Below, one piece after another: positions 34,173-43,444 of a stretch of DNA of 64,000 nucleotides; position 1 is the first letter of the stretch, and the number at the start of each line of letters is the position of its first letter. The position numbers were made by a program, and so were the translations under genes. The notes under the pieces were generated by a model. It worked only from the letters and a program-made list of their open reading frames with translations. It was not told where the DNA came from and did no database searches. Where the stretch lies: NCBI GenBank assembly GCA_016191435.1, contig JACPOQ010000028.1:429155-493154 (forward strand), written 5' to 3'. Source of the stretch: Chloroflexota bacterium (lineage in GTDB: Bacteria > Chloroflexota > Dehalococcoidia > Tepidiformales > Tepidiformaceae).

Positions 34173-35189
34173 TCAGCCGCGGTCCAGCACGGCGCGGATC
34201 TTCTGCAGCAGAGCCGCTTCTGTGAACGGCTTTTCCAGCTCGCGGCGGAAGAGCCTCTCGGACGAGTGGAGTGCCTCGGATTCGCTCGCACCGACGAACA
34301 GCTTCCAGCCCTGGTCGCCAACCGTGCCCGAACTGTAGAGCCGGGTGGCGCCGCCGACGTCGGGGCGCGTGGAAGCGTTGCCTGCGCGCGCGAACGGCGT
34401 TTCCCCGATCGGCTTCGCCACCCACTAAGCCGGGTCGATCGAGCGCGTGAGGACCGTGCCGCCGTCCGCCGTGGTCAGCGGTACTCCATCTTCCGGGAAC
34501 CACCGTAGCGCGAGGCAAGGGTCGGGCCAACGGGCTCGAGCCGGATGAACGCGACCATCACACCATCGGCGCCGATGGGCGCCGTGCTGAGCGCCACGGC
34601 GTCGCCCGTAAGTGGGTCGGTCGCGGGCGCGAGCAGAAGCGGGCCGCTCAGCGCCGGGGCGAGCCAATCCGCACCCGCGTACGTGCCCCGCACGCCCGCG
34701 CTGCCAGGCGCTCTCGACGTGCAGACAATCGTGCCGTCGGCTTTCAGGACGTTGAGCGGCCCTTCAACGGAGCCCGGCGAACCGAATGCGAACTGGCACG
34801 TGTTGGGCTGATCGGCAGGAGCCCGGACGAGGTTCACGACGCCCGGGTTCGCCGCCGTGGCCGCGACCGTCCCCAGGACGAGCTTGAGGGCTTCGCTGAG
34901 GTCCTTCGCCGCCACGGAAGCCGAGAAGGCCGCGTCCCGGCGCGCGGCGCTGCGCGCATCGCTGCGCGTTGGTGCCCACACGTAAAGGGCGCCGGCGAGT
35001 GCGGCCGCCGCGAATATCGGGATCAGCGTGGCGAAGTACGCGCGCAGCGGCCAATGGCGCGCCGAGGCGCGGCGCCGCGTCCCCGGGCGCGCGGGAGCCG
35101 CACCCGCCTGCGCCTGCTGGCGGTCATCCGGCTTGCCCTCGCGAATTGGCCGGACGGCACGAATGGCAGCCCGCCCCGCCCACGCTCAC
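34173..35189 (-). pseudogene. Decayed hybrid histidine-kinase/receiver gene
   Basis: The minus strand keeps pieces of one protein. A cytoplasmic start and TM helix (about 35100-34985) lead into a dCache-like sensor from 34981 to about 34490 (NPGVVNLV, LKADGTIVC, FIRLEPVGPTLA). A lost base near 34490 shifts the frame to LTTADGGTVLTRSIDPA, which then meets an in-frame TAG at 34425-34427. Beyond it the same frame continues with VAKPIGETPFA and ends in a receiver-type tail KPFTEAALLQKIRAVLDRG. The kinase core and most of the receiver are missing. Multiple lesions and an internal deletion mark true decay. Confidence 0.75.
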
Positions 35190-35572
35190 AACAGGCACTC
35201 CCTTCGCTCCGAACCGCGGGGGCGCCGCGGCGCTCGTCCCGCCCGAGATTATGACACCCTCATCTTGCGGTACGCACGAAACATTGGCGCGGATTGCGGG
35301 GCGCCGTAAGCGCCGTGGCCGCAGGCAACGTCCGCGAGACCCCTTCTGACCGGCTGAGTCGCTGTCGCCAACGTCGCACCTCTCCCGCTTTCCCCTTGAT
35401 GCCGCGAAGCGCCTCATGGGTAGCACGCTCACCTTCCAGCCAGCATTTTGACAGCGGGGAAACCCCTATCTTTTTTCTTCAATGTTCTCCTCCGTTGCCG
35501 CTCCGCATCGCGCTGATGCGCGCGGTTCCACCGCGCGAGTGCACACGGGGCCACCCGCGGTACACTGCGGGC
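35190..35572. other. Gene-free stretch between the sensor remnant and the acyl-CoA synthetase
   Basis: I see no credible ORF, tRNA or known riboswitch here. It is slightly AT-richer, with a run of six T at 35471-35476 preceded by a short GGGG/CCCC pair (35456-35466), a poor terminator-like hairpin. The -10 of the following gene is at 35561-35566. Confidence 0.4.
35561..35566 (+). promoter_or_regulatory. -10 element of the acyl-CoA synthetase gene (leaderless)
   Basis: TACACT is followed by six bases (GCGGGC) and the GTG start at 35573. No ribosome-binding site is present. Confidence 0.6.
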
Positions 35573-37078
35573 GTGGCGACCCTTCCGGACTTGCTCTCCG
35601 ACGCCCCCGGCTCCGAGATCGCGCTTCTTGCGCCCACCGGCGAGTCCAGCTCCCTCACATACAACGACCTGCGGGCCGCGATTGAGCGGCTGGCGGGCCA
35701 GCTGCGTGGCGCCGGCGTCGGCCCCGGTCATCGCGTCGCCATCGCTCTCCCCAACGGTCCCGAAGCGGCGATTGTATTCCTGGCAGCCGCCTCCTGCGCG
35801 ACCGCAGCACCGTTGAACCCCCAGTATCGCGCCGAAGAGTTCCGCTTCTACCTCGGCGACCTCGATCCGCGCGCCGTCATCACGCGTGCCGGCAATGTGC
35901 CCGCCGGACTGGCCGCGGTCCCCGAGGGCGCCGTCTCACTTTCGCTCGAAGGGAAGATCGGCGCGCTGGAGTTGCGCTGCAACGGCGAGCGCCTCCCCGC
36001 ACGCACCGTTGACTCGCCGGCGGAAAGCGATGTCGCTCTCGTGCTCCACACATCCGGCACTACCGCGCGGCCGAAGCTCGTGCCGCTCACACACGCGAAC
36101 CTCATCGCCTCCGCGCTCAACGTCGCCGGTACGCTTGGCCTCGAGGGCGGTGACCGCTGCCTGAACGTGATGCCGCTGTTCCACATTCACGGCCTGGTCG
36201 CGAGCGTGCTCGCTTCGCTGGCCAAAGGCGGTAGCGTCGCCTGCTCGCCTGGCTTCGACGCGTTCAAGTTCTTCGACTGGCTGGTTGCCGCCCGGCCGAC
36301 CTGGTACACCGCCGTGCCAACGATGCACCAGGTAATCGCCGCCCGTTCTGAGCGGCGCCGCGAAGTCCTCCGCGAGACGCGTGTGCGCTTTGCGCGCTCG
36401 TCCTCGGCCGCGTTGCCATTGCCCGTCCTGGAGTCGATCGAATCGTGTTTCTGCGCGCCGATGCTGGAGGCCTACGGGATGACCGAGGCCTCGCACCAGG
36501 TCGCCTCGAACCCGCGGCCGCCCGCCGTGCGCAAGCCGGGATCGGTGGGCCTCGGCGGCGGCGTCGACATAGCAATCATGGACCAGGCCGGCGCGCGACT
36601 CGCGGCCGGAGAACGCGGCGAAGTCGCGATCCGCGGCGAAAACGTGTTCCGCGGCTACCACGCGAACCCCGAGGCCAACGCGGCGTCCTTCGTGGATGGC
36701 TGGTTCCGCACCGGCGATGAAGGGTACCTCGATAGCGCTGGATACCTCTCGCTGACCGGCCGCCTGAAGGAGATGATTAACCGTGGCGGCGAAAAGGTCG
36801 CCCCGGCGGAGGTCGAGGACGTCTTGCTGCGGCATCCGGCCGTGGCGCAGGCGGTGGTGTTCGCAATCCCACACCGCAATCTGGGCGAAGACGTCGGCGC
36901 GGCGGTCGTGCTCGCGCCCGGCCAGGCGCCCACCGCCCGGCAGCTCCGGCATTTCGCCTCCGAATACCTGTCCGATTTCAAGCTGCCGGCGACCGTCGTA
37001 TTTCTCGACGAGTTGCCCAAAGGACCCACGGGCAAGCTCCAGCGCATTGGGCTTGCCGCGCGCCTCGGCATACCATGA
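35573..37078 (+). CDS. Acyl-CoA synthetase (AMP-forming)
   Basis: This protein has 501 residues from the GTG at 35573; an earlier in-frame extension would run over a clear -10 element. Adenylate-forming motifs are present: the phosphate-binding loop LHTSGTTARPKLVPLTH, YGMTEASHQ, GWFRTGDEGYL and the C-terminal hinge/lysine regions GRLKEMINRGGEKVAP and LPKGPTGKLQR. It activates a carboxylic acid to an acyl-adenylate and then acyl-CoA. It precedes an LpxL-like acyltransferase by 64 bases, so the pair may make and use an acyl-CoA for lipid or glycan acylation. The chain length cannot be told. Confidence 0.9.
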   Translation: MATLPDLLSDAPGSEIALLAPTGESSSLTYNDLRAAIERLAGQLRGAGVGPGHRVAIALPNGPEAAIVFLAAASCATAAPLNPQYRAEEFRFYLGDLDPRAVITRAGNVPAGLAAVPEGAVSLSLEGKIGALELRCNGERLPARTVDSPAESDVALVLHTSGTTARPKLVPLTHANLIASALNVAGTLGLEGGDRCLNVMPLFHIHGLVASVLASLAKGGSVACSPGFDAFKFFDWLVAARPTWYTAVPTMHQVIAARSERRREVLRETRVRFARSSSAALPLPVLESIESCFCAPMLEAYGMTEASHQVASNPRPPAVRKPGSVGLGGGVDIAIMDQAGARLAAGERGEVAIRGENVFRGYHANPEANAASFVDGWFRTGDEGYLDSAGYLSLTGRLKEMINRGGEKVAPAEVEDVLLRHPAVAQAVVFAIPHRNLGEDVGAAVVLAPGQAPTARQLRHFASEYLSDFKLPATVVFLDELPKGPTGKLQRIGLAARLGIP

Positions 37079-37142
37079 CCGGGCCGATGACTGCGCCGCC
37101 GCCGCGCCCCTCTCCTGGAACGCGCGCCTGCAGGATGTCGCC

Positions 37143-38150
37143 GTGGTAAACCCGCCGGCCAAACGGCCCACGCGTGCCGCCCGGACCCGCGCCCGCCGCC
37201 CGGGCCCCGCGACGCCGTCGAAATCGTTCGATTTCCGCGATGTCCAGCAGACGGTCATCCTCGCCGCAATGACGGGGATCGCGCTGCTGCCGGAACGCTG
37301 GCAGCTCCCGGCGTGCCGCCAGGTGGCGCGGTTCACCGCGCGCCGCAGCTGGTACAGCCACAAGACCGCGGAGCGCTTGCCCCTGGTGCTCATCCGGACC
37401 TTCGCTCACACGCGGCTGGAGGCGCTTCAACACTACGAGGCCCTCAGCCTCCTCGAACGCGTCCATGTCATGCGTTCGTACCTGCCGGGTGGCTGGCATC
37501 CGCGGATTACGCTTGAAGGCGAAACGCATCTGCAAGAAGCGTGTGCTCGCGGGCGCGGAGCTGTGCTCTGGGTCAGTGGCTTTTCCCACAGCACACTCGT
37601 GGCGAAGATGGCGCTCCACCAGTACGGCTACGAGGTCAGCCACCTGAGCCGGCCGTCTCACGGCTTTTCCAATACGCGCTTCGGGCGCCGCTACCTGAAC
37701 CCCATCCGCCAGCACCTCGAGCTGCGCTACCTGAAGGAGCGCATCGTGATGTACCAGGACCCCGATATCCGCGCGATGCGCCGCCTGCGCGAACGTCTGA
37801 GGGAGAATGGTCTCGTCTCGATCACGGTCGATCATGACGCCCTCAAGACGGTCGACGTACCGTTTCTCGAAGGCTCCATTCGGCTCCCAACTGGCCCGTC
37901 CAGCCTCGCCCGGAACGCCGGCGCGGCCCTCCTGCCGGTGTTTACGCTTGCGGACGGCGATGGCTTTCGGGTGGTCATCGGGGCGCCCGTCGAGGTGGGG
38001 CGGCGGGGCAGCGCAGCGGCGTACGAAGATGGCCTGCGCGAATTCGCGCGAGTGCTCGAACGGTACGTCTGGTTGCAGCCGGAGCGATGGATGTCGTGGA
38101 TCAACCGGATTTACCGGACTGAGCCGGACTCGGCCGCCGCACCCGGGTGA
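37143..38150 (+). CDS. LpxL/HtrB-like lysophospholipid acyltransferase family protein
   Basis: This protein has 335 residues from a GTG at 37143 with GCAGGA upstream. The overall pattern follows lipid acyltransferases of the LpxL family: RGAVLWVSGFSHS occupies the place of the HX4(D/E) box, and LSRPSHG, the central RRLRERLRENGLVSITVDHD and FLEGSIRLPTGPSSLARNAGAALLPVF are the other blocks. The expected catalytic His-x4-acid motif is not there (GFSHSTL aligns to it), so activity may differ or be lost. The substrate could be a glycolipid or a lipid head group. Confidence 0.72.
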   Translation: MVNPPAKRPTRAARTRARRPGPATPSKSFDFRDVQQTVILAAMTGIALLPERWQLPACRQVARFTARRSWYSHKTAERLPLVLIRTFAHTRLEALQHYEALSLLERVHVMRSYLPGGWHPRITLEGETHLQEACARGRGAVLWVSGFSHSTLVAKMALHQYGYEVSHLSRPSHGFSNTRFGRRYLNPIRQHLELRYLKERIVMYQDPDIRAMRRLRERLRENGLVSITVDHDALKTVDVPFLEGSIRLPTGPSSLARNAGAALLPVFTLADGDGFRVVIGAPVEVGRRGSAAAYEDGLREFARVLERYVWLQPERWMSWINRIYRTEPDSAAAPG

Positions 38151-38254
38151 GGCATGCCGTAGACGCACACCTTTGCGGAATTGATACTTGCGGTGGCACC
38201 CGGCAGGTGCCCGGCGTGGGGATCGGCTCCAGGTCGCCGGGAAGCGAGAACTTG

Positions 38255-39259
38255 ATGCAGCAGCCGCCAAGTACCCGTTTTCCGCCAGTCAATGCCGCGA
38301 TAGTGGGATTCGGGCGGTGGGGGCCCAACTTCGCTCGCGTCCTCGCGGCGCATCCGCAGACCAGGCTTGTAGGTATCGCGGACCGGGACGAGGCGCGCGC
38401 CGCCCGGGCCTGCGCAAGCTATCCCCATGTGGGGATCACGAGCGACGCCCGCGAACTCCTCGAACGTGCGGACGTCGAACTCATCGCCATCGCCACCGAA
38501 CCGGAAAACCATTTCCTACTCGCCAACGCAGCTCTCGAAGCCGGGAAGCACGTGCTTGTGGCGAAACCCATGGCCATCACGCTCGCCGAGACACGCGCGT
38601 TGGCGGCGCTCGCCGCCGCCCGCGGCCTCGAGCTGCTCGTCGACCATACGGTCCTGTTCGCGCCGGCCACGCGAGCGCTCAAGCGGTACGCCGATACGGG
38701 CCGCCTCGGCGCCGTCGCCCGCTTCGATTCCATCCGCGCCAACACGGAGCCGCCGACGACGACGACCGACGTGGTCTGGGACCTTGCCTCGCACGACGTT
38801 GCCGTGCTGCGGCATCTCACCGGCCGGCCGGTGCGGCAGGTGGTGGCGCTCGCGACAACGACCGGGAGCGCGGTCACCACCAGTGCCACGCTGTCGTTGC
38901 TGCTCGATGACGGCAGCGAAGCACGCTGCGCCGTCACGTGGACAGGTGAGGCGCGCATCCGCACTATCACCCTCTCCGGAAGTGCCGGCGCCGCGCGGTA
39001 CGACAATGATGGACCGCGCCACAGCCTCTCGGTGTCCAACGGCTACGGCGTGCACCTGCCGGTGCTGAGCCGGGCCGAAGCGCTGTTCGTCGAATGCGGG
39101 CACGTCGCCCGGGTCATCCGTTGCGGCGAACGGGCGATCTCCGATGGCCCCTTCGCGGTCGAGGTGGCCGTGGTCCTGGATGCCGCTTCGCGCTCAATCG
39201 AAGCGGCGGGCGCCCCCATCGGCCTTCTCGAGACGCCGGCACTCCCCGGCCGCCGTTAG
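38255..39259 (+). CDS. Gfo/Idh/MocA-family oxidoreductase
   Basis: This protein has 334 residues from the ATG at 38255; a GTG at 38147 overlapping the upstream stop is possible but adds 36 residues of unlikely sequence. It has the Rossmann motif AAIVGFGRWGPNFARVL and the catalytic lysine in VLVAKPMA, where the usual Glu before Lys-Pro is Ala. VVWDLASHDVAVL matches the other Gfo/Idh gene in this window, so both probably belong to the same sugar-nucleotide dehydrogenase subgroup. The C-terminal beta domain is complete. Confidence 0.83.
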   Translation: MQQPPSTRFPPVNAAIVGFGRWGPNFARVLAAHPQTRLVGIADRDEARAARACASYPHVGITSDARELLERADVELIAIATEPENHFLLANAALEAGKHVLVAKPMAITLAETRALAALAAARGLELLVDHTVLFAPATRALKRYADTGRLGAVARFDSIRANTEPPTTTTDVVWDLASHDVAVLRHLTGRPVRQVVALATTTGSAVTTSATLSLLLDDGSEARCAVTWTGEARIRTITLSGSAGAARYDNDGPRHSLSVSNGYGVHLPVLSRAEALFVECGHVARVIRCGERAISDGPFAVEVAVVLDAASRSIEAAGAPIGLLETPALPGRR

Positions 39260-39300
39260 CGGTCCGCGACAACACCGCCGGCGGGCGAGAGGAGGCACCA

Positions 39301-39922
39301 ATGCTGCCACTTGAGCGGCAGTTGCGCAGGTTCGGGTGGTCCACCTACCGGCGAGTGCGTCCCGAAGGCCCGCCCGGCTTGCTGATGTTCTATCGGCCGG
39401 TCGTTCCCCCGCCCCGCGGTCGCGCTGCCGGAGGAGTACACGCTTCGCCGCTGGCAGCCCGGCGACGACGCGATGTGGCTCGACCTCCTCAACGTGAATG
39501 GCGCGTTCGGGCCATTCACGCCTGAGCGGCCGGCGAAGGAGAACCGCACCCTGGTTTACGAGGGCCAATTCTTCGTCGAGCACGGCGGGCTCATCGTTGC
39601 GACCTCCGGCCTCTACGACCGCCCGCTTCGGCGACAACCGGCGTGGGAGGTGGGCTGGGTCGCGGCGCACCCGAAGCATCGTGGCATAGGACTGGGACGC
39701 GCCGTGGTCAGCGCCGTTGTGGCCGATGCCTTCGCCCGCGATAGCCGGCCGGTGATCCTCTTCACCGACGACTTCCGCCTTCCGGCCATTAGCATCTACC
39801 TCGACCTCGGGTTCACGCCCAGCCTGACCTCGAATCGCCGGTACCCGCGGCGCTGGGAGGAGGTATATGCGGAGGTGGCGCGGTACCGCGGAGAGCGCGG
39901 GCGCGGGCCCGCCGGGGCGTGA
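39301..39922 (+). pseudogene. GNAT acetyltransferase interrupted by a +1 frameshift
   Basis: The ATG at 39301 has a strong GAGAGGAGG ribosome site. The first frame reads LPLERQLRRFGWSTYRRVRP and GLLMFYRPVV, then a run of five C at 39406-39410 shifts it. The second frame continues LPEEYTLRRWQPGDDAMWLDLLN, AHPKHRGIGLGRAVV (acetyl-CoA loop) and YLDLGFTP to 39922. Deleting one C restores a continuous protein of about 206 residues. The homopolymer makes a sequencing error or slippage the likely cause. The complete protein would be a GNAT with an N-terminal extension. Confidence 0.78.
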
Positions 39923-39929
39923 TGGCGCA

Positions 39930-40925
39930 TCAACGGAGGGCAGCGCGGAGGCGGGCTGCCCCTGCCCACACACGGCGCCCGGCCGTAGCGCGCACGACCG
40001 AGATCCACCAGCTGCGCGAACGCAGACAGATCCATGGACACGCGCGCAGCGCGTCGCCCGCCCTGGCGAGCGCCGCCCGGCGGCGGTCGGCGAACGCCTC
40101 GGCCAACGCGGGGTCGGCGATGCGAGCGCGGAGCGCCTGCTGCGTCGACACGCGCACGCCGGCGCGCCGCGCCAGCGCGGCTGCCTCCTCGATGCAGGGG
40201 ATGCCTTCGTCGAGCATGATTCTGCGCTCGGCGGGCCTGCCGGAGAGTTGACTCTCGTGCAAGCGGTAGGCATACAGCGGCTCCCCGACGTACGCCGCCT
40301 TGCCGGTCGCGCCGATCGCCGCCCACATCGCGAAATCCACGTAGTGGCGGAGGTCGTGGCGATAGCCCCCGGCGGAACGGTAGGCGCACGCCCGCATGAC
40401 CGCGCCCGAATGCAGGACTCCGAAGTCCGCCTCGCTGACGAGGCACCGCAGGAAATCCGCGCTGTCCAGGACTGTTGACTGTGACAGCGGTCTGCGCACC
40501 TCGGCCGCGCCTGCGCCGACCTTCTCGTAGGCGCTGAAGCAGAGCACCGCGCTCTCGTCTTCGAACAGCGCGGCCATCTGCTTTTCGAACGCGCCGCGAT
40601 CGATGACGAAGTCGTCGGCGGAGATGACCATGAGGAACTCGCCCCTCGAGAGCGTATCGGTCGCCAACAGGAGCGATGGGACGTACCCGAGGTTCGCCGC
40701 ATTTCGCTCGGCACGCACGCGGGGCTCGCCCGCATACCGCGAAATCACGTCCCACGAATCGTCCGTGGAAGCATCGTCGAGGATGATGAGTTCGAAGTCC
40801 GGCCACGTCTGGCCAAGGATGGAGTCGAGACACTGCGGTAAGTAGCGCCCGTAGTTGTGGTTGAGCACGGCGACCGACAGGCGCGGCGCCGCCGGGTCCC
40901 TGGCGGTCTTGTCAGGCGGTGGCAT
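39930..40925 (-). CDS. Family-2 glycosyltransferase
   Basis: This protein has 331 residues from the ATG at 40925. The GT-A domain has SVAVLNHNYGRYLPQCLDS, LIILDDASTDDSWDVI, the donor motif SADDFVID (D-x-D-like, ADD) and the acceptor region YVDFAMWAAIGATGKAAYVGEPLYAYRLH. The C-terminal quarter is Arg/Ala-rich and helical. It converges with the GNAT gene, with seven bases between stops. The likely role is sugar transfer in surface glycan assembly. Confidence 0.86.
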   Translation of the reverse strand: MPPPDKTARDPAAPRLSVAVLNHNYGRYLPQCLDSILGQTWPDFELIILDDASTDDSWDVISRYAGEPRVRAERNAANLGYVPSLLLATDTLSRGEFLMVISADDFVIDRGAFEKQMAALFEDESAVLCFSAYEKVGAGAAEVRRPLSQSTVLDSADFLRCLVSEADFGVLHSGAVMRACAYRSAGGYRHDLRHYVDFAMWAAIGATGKAAYVGEPLYAYRLHESQLSGRPAERRIMLDEGIPCIEEAAALARRAGVRVSTQQALRARIADPALAEAFADRRRAALARAGDALRACPWICLRSRSWWISVVRATAGRRVWAGAARLRAALR

Positions 40926-41064
40926 ACCGCGGTCCTCCCACCGGCTTGCCTCTTCACGCACTCTACCGTCGCCGCGCCCGGAGCGCCGTCATCCGTCCTG
41001 GAGGACGTCTACGTGGTTGCGTGGTTCAGCCACGAAAGGCGCGGGACGGCACGGCGTTCGACCG

Positions 41065-41874
41065 CTATCGCATGCCCCAATCGACGCTGTTCTCCAGTAG
41101 CCGCGCGAACGCCGGCGCCTCCCACGTCGCACGCAAGCGCGCGGGCGTCTTGCCTTCGGGTTCGACGCTTTTGTCGACGAATGGCTGCGAGTTCGTCGTG
41201 GGCGAATGGCAATGGCCGATGGCGATGTAGGTGACGCCGCCCTCCCCGACTTCGCGGCTATAGCCCAGCACCCGCGTCTGGCCGTCCGGCAGCAGCGCCG
41301 TGTCCTTGTCGTAGAGGAAGCCGAAGTTCGAATTGTCGGGCCCGAGTTTCGCCGTCAGCAGGACGCGCGATTGCGCCAGGTCCTGCACCTCGATCATGTA
41401 CGGCTCGTCGATCACCTCGAAGGACTCCGGCACATCCGCGGCCAGCGGCGACTGCGGGTCCGCGACGTTCACCTGGAATCGCCGCACCGGCGGGTGGTTG
41501 ATGAAGAAGGCCCCGAGCGCCTCGTGGTGCGCAGATTTCACCATTTTTCGGCGCTGCGACCCTTCGACTCTCGCCGCCCGGCCTCCGCTTGTCCCGTGCA
41601 GCCCGAGCCAGCGCCCGCCCGATCGGAGCCAATCCCGCACGAATAACGCCTGGCGGTCATCCAGGATCGGCCCGGCCGTGTACGTGATGAGCAGACGGCT
41701 GATCGGGAGCCACTTATCGATGTCCTGGTAGTCGCCGGAGACGCTCGCGGGCACCTCCTTGCGTTCGAGCAACTCGAGCAGCCGCAAGCGCGCGTAGTCG
41801 TGGTCGTGGCCGTTGTGGGCGCCGGGAGGGAAGCCGCCTGCGATCAGGTGTGCTCGAAAGGGTTGTTTCGACAT
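41065..41874 (-). CDS. ThuA-like (trehalose-utilisation) domain protein
   Basis: This 269-residue protein has a GGAGGCAG ribosome site. It has the ThuA fold signatures: LIAGGFPPGAHNGHDHDYARL, the WLGLHGTSGG loop (the class-I glutamine-amidotransferase-like elbow without the Cys) and TYIAIGHCHSP at the C-terminal half. ThuA-like proteins occur in sugar catabolism and polysaccharide-degrading loci, but their reaction is not settled. There is no signal peptide. It stands alone between a GT2 gene and the hydrolase. Confidence 0.75.
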   Translation of the reverse strand: MSKQPFRAHLIAGGFPPGAHNGHDHDYARLRLLELLERKEVPASVSGDYQDIDKWLPISRLLITYTAGPILDDRQALFVRDWLRSGGRWLGLHGTSGGRAARVEGSQRRKMVKSAHHEALGAFFINHPPVRRFQVNVADPQSPLAADVPESFEVIDEPYMIEVQDLAQSRVLLTAKLGPDNSNFGFLYDKDTALLPDGQTRVLGYSREVGEGGVTYIAIGHCHSPTTNSQPFVDKSVEPEGKTPARLRATWEAPAFARLLENSVDWGMR

Positions 41875-41943
41875 GATCTGCCTCCGCTGCGCATCCTACC
41901 GGGCCAGAGAAAGATGTATACGAAGGCGAGTCCCTGATCGAGG

Positions 41944-42888
41944 CTACAACGCGTTCAGGAACGGCGTCACCGCATCGATGAACCCGGGCGTGTTCTGCGA
42001 GTGGACGTTATGTCCGCATCGCGGCACCGTCACGAGTTCCCCGCGTGGCAGCGCCGCAGCCAGGCGTTCGGCCGCTTCGGGCGTGAGGATGTTCGATTCG
42101 GCGCCCCGCACCACGAGCGCCGGGCACGCGAACGCCCGCGTGTCCTCGAGCGAAACGCCCCGCGGGACCTCGCCCTCCCGCCGGCGGGGGTCGCCAAGGA
42201 AGTGGTCGCACTTGCTGACGTACTTGCCATCGGTGCGGCGCAGCATGTTGTAACGGACCGTTCGCTCGATGTGGACGCGCGAACGGAAGGGGTCATAGGC
42301 CTGCACCCGCGCCACGAACTCCTCGATGTCATCGAACTCCGCAGTGGAACGGATGAACGCCTGGATCACCCTGGCTCCCTCAGGCGACACCTCCGGCCCC
42401 ACGTCGACGAGCACGACCGCCCGAGGCAGGCCGGGCGCCTTCTTCAGCATGGTCATCGTCACGAGGCCGCCCATGGAGTGTCCGAACACCACCGGCGCAA
42501 CCACGCCTTCGGCCTCGAGGAACGCGAGTGCGTCATCGGCCATGGCCCCGGGGGAATAGTCGCCGTCGTGGGACCACTCCGAATCTCCGTGCCCGCGCTG
42601 ATCGAGCGCGAAGACGTGGAAGCGGTCGGCCAGGTGCAGGCTCACGAGGTCCCATGAATGCGCCGATTGGTGGCCGCCGTGAAGCAGCAGCAGGGGTGGG
42701 GCGCCGGCCGCTCCCCATTCGAGGAAATGGAATCGGCGGTGGCGAAGGACCACGTTCCGGGACACGTAACGGATGCCCGGTTGGTGCGCGATGGCGAGGT
42801 CGCGGGCGCTGGCCAGCAGGCTTTCGAACTCGTCGGTCGCAGTCATATCCAGCGGCGCCGCATCGGCGGCGAACGTGTTCAGATGCAC
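41944..42888 (-). CDS. Alpha/beta hydrolase
   Basis: This 314-residue alpha/beta-fold hydrolase has the oxyanion HGG in LLLLHGGHQSAHSW, DQRGHGDSE, the nucleophile elbow VFGHSMGGLV (Ser), the Asp in the region LVVRGAESN and the catalytic His in PRCGHNVHSQNTPGF. A long N-terminal helical segment precedes the core. The family includes esterases, epoxide hydrolases and C-C hydrolases of aromatic degradation; the specificity is unclear. An alternative start at MTATDEF, 14 codons in, is possible. Its promoter lies in the sensor remnant upstream. Confidence 0.85.
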   Translation of the reverse strand: MHLNTFAADAAPLDMTATDEFESLLASARDLAIAHQPGIRYVSRNVVLRHRRFHFLEWGAAGAPPLLLLHGGHQSAHSWDLVSLHLADRFHVFALDQRGHGDSEWSHDGDYSPGAMADDALAFLEAEGVVAPVVFGHSMGGLVTMTMLKKAPGLPRAVVLVDVGPEVSPEGARVIQAFIRSTAEFDDIEEFVARVQAYDPFRSRVHIERTVRYNMLRRTDGKYVSKCDHFLGDPRRREGEVPRGVSLEDTRAFACPALVVRGAESNILTPEAAERLAAALPRGELVTVPRCGHNVHSQNTPGFIDAVTPFLNAL

Positions 42889-42892
42889 GGCT

Positions 42893-43240
42893 TTATCCCT
42901 CGGTGACTACGGCAACCCGCCGGATCGCGGGAACGATAGCACAGCGCACCCTCCGCCGGGCGGCCAGGTACGACTGGTCGCGCTCGTTGCTGATTGGCTC
43001 TTCCTGGCGGCCCAATGCGATCGCCGCCGCGAGCGTCAAGGTCTCCAGGTCCGTCGCGAAATTCTCCAGCCCGGCGCCGGTGGCCTGGCTGGAGGCGCCC
43101 GTCTCCTTAATCGCGTCGGCCCGCCGGCTGTTGCGGTCGTGGACGTACGCGACGACGGTCAGCGCCACGACCGGGCACAGCGTGGCGACCGCCAGCAAGG
43201 TTAAGCGCGTGCTGAGCGACAGGCGGCGAAACTTTCGCAC
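42893..43240 (-). pseudogene. Truncated sensor-domain remnant
   Basis: This 115-codon frame begins as a normal membrane sensor: a basic start (RKFRRLSLSTRLT), a TM helix, and then the first half of a dCache-like domain (GASSQATGAGLENFATDLETL). After about residue 90 the sequence turns into Arg/Val text unlike the family and stops at 42893, where the hydrolase leader starts. No kinase or cyclase domain follows on the strand. I read it as a 5' remnant, though a short independent membrane protein cannot be excluded. Confidence 0.6.
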
Positions 43241-43444
43241 CTGACCGCGAATGATTCGGGGTTCACATGTCGTTTTCGTTCCATTCCGCCACCTTACGGT
43301 CTCGGATTTATAACGACCGCAAGGGCCGCAACCAGTTCGTGGAACCGCCAGCGATCGGCGCCCGCCGCCGTTGTGGAGTCCGTGCCGGCCGGTCTCGTTG
43401 TCTGTTCGACCGGCCCAGGAATGGTGCGCGATCCGAATGCGGCG

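Noticed and set aside
34425..34427. In-frame TAG read as pyrrolysine or readthrough
   Set aside because: The same gene has other lesions (a frame shift, a missing start, a deleted kinase core), so ordinary decay is the simpler reading.
35451..35476. Riboswitch or strong terminator before the acyl-CoA synthetase
   Set aside because: Only a 4-bp GGGG/CCCC stem precedes the T run, and I find no conserved riboswitch core.
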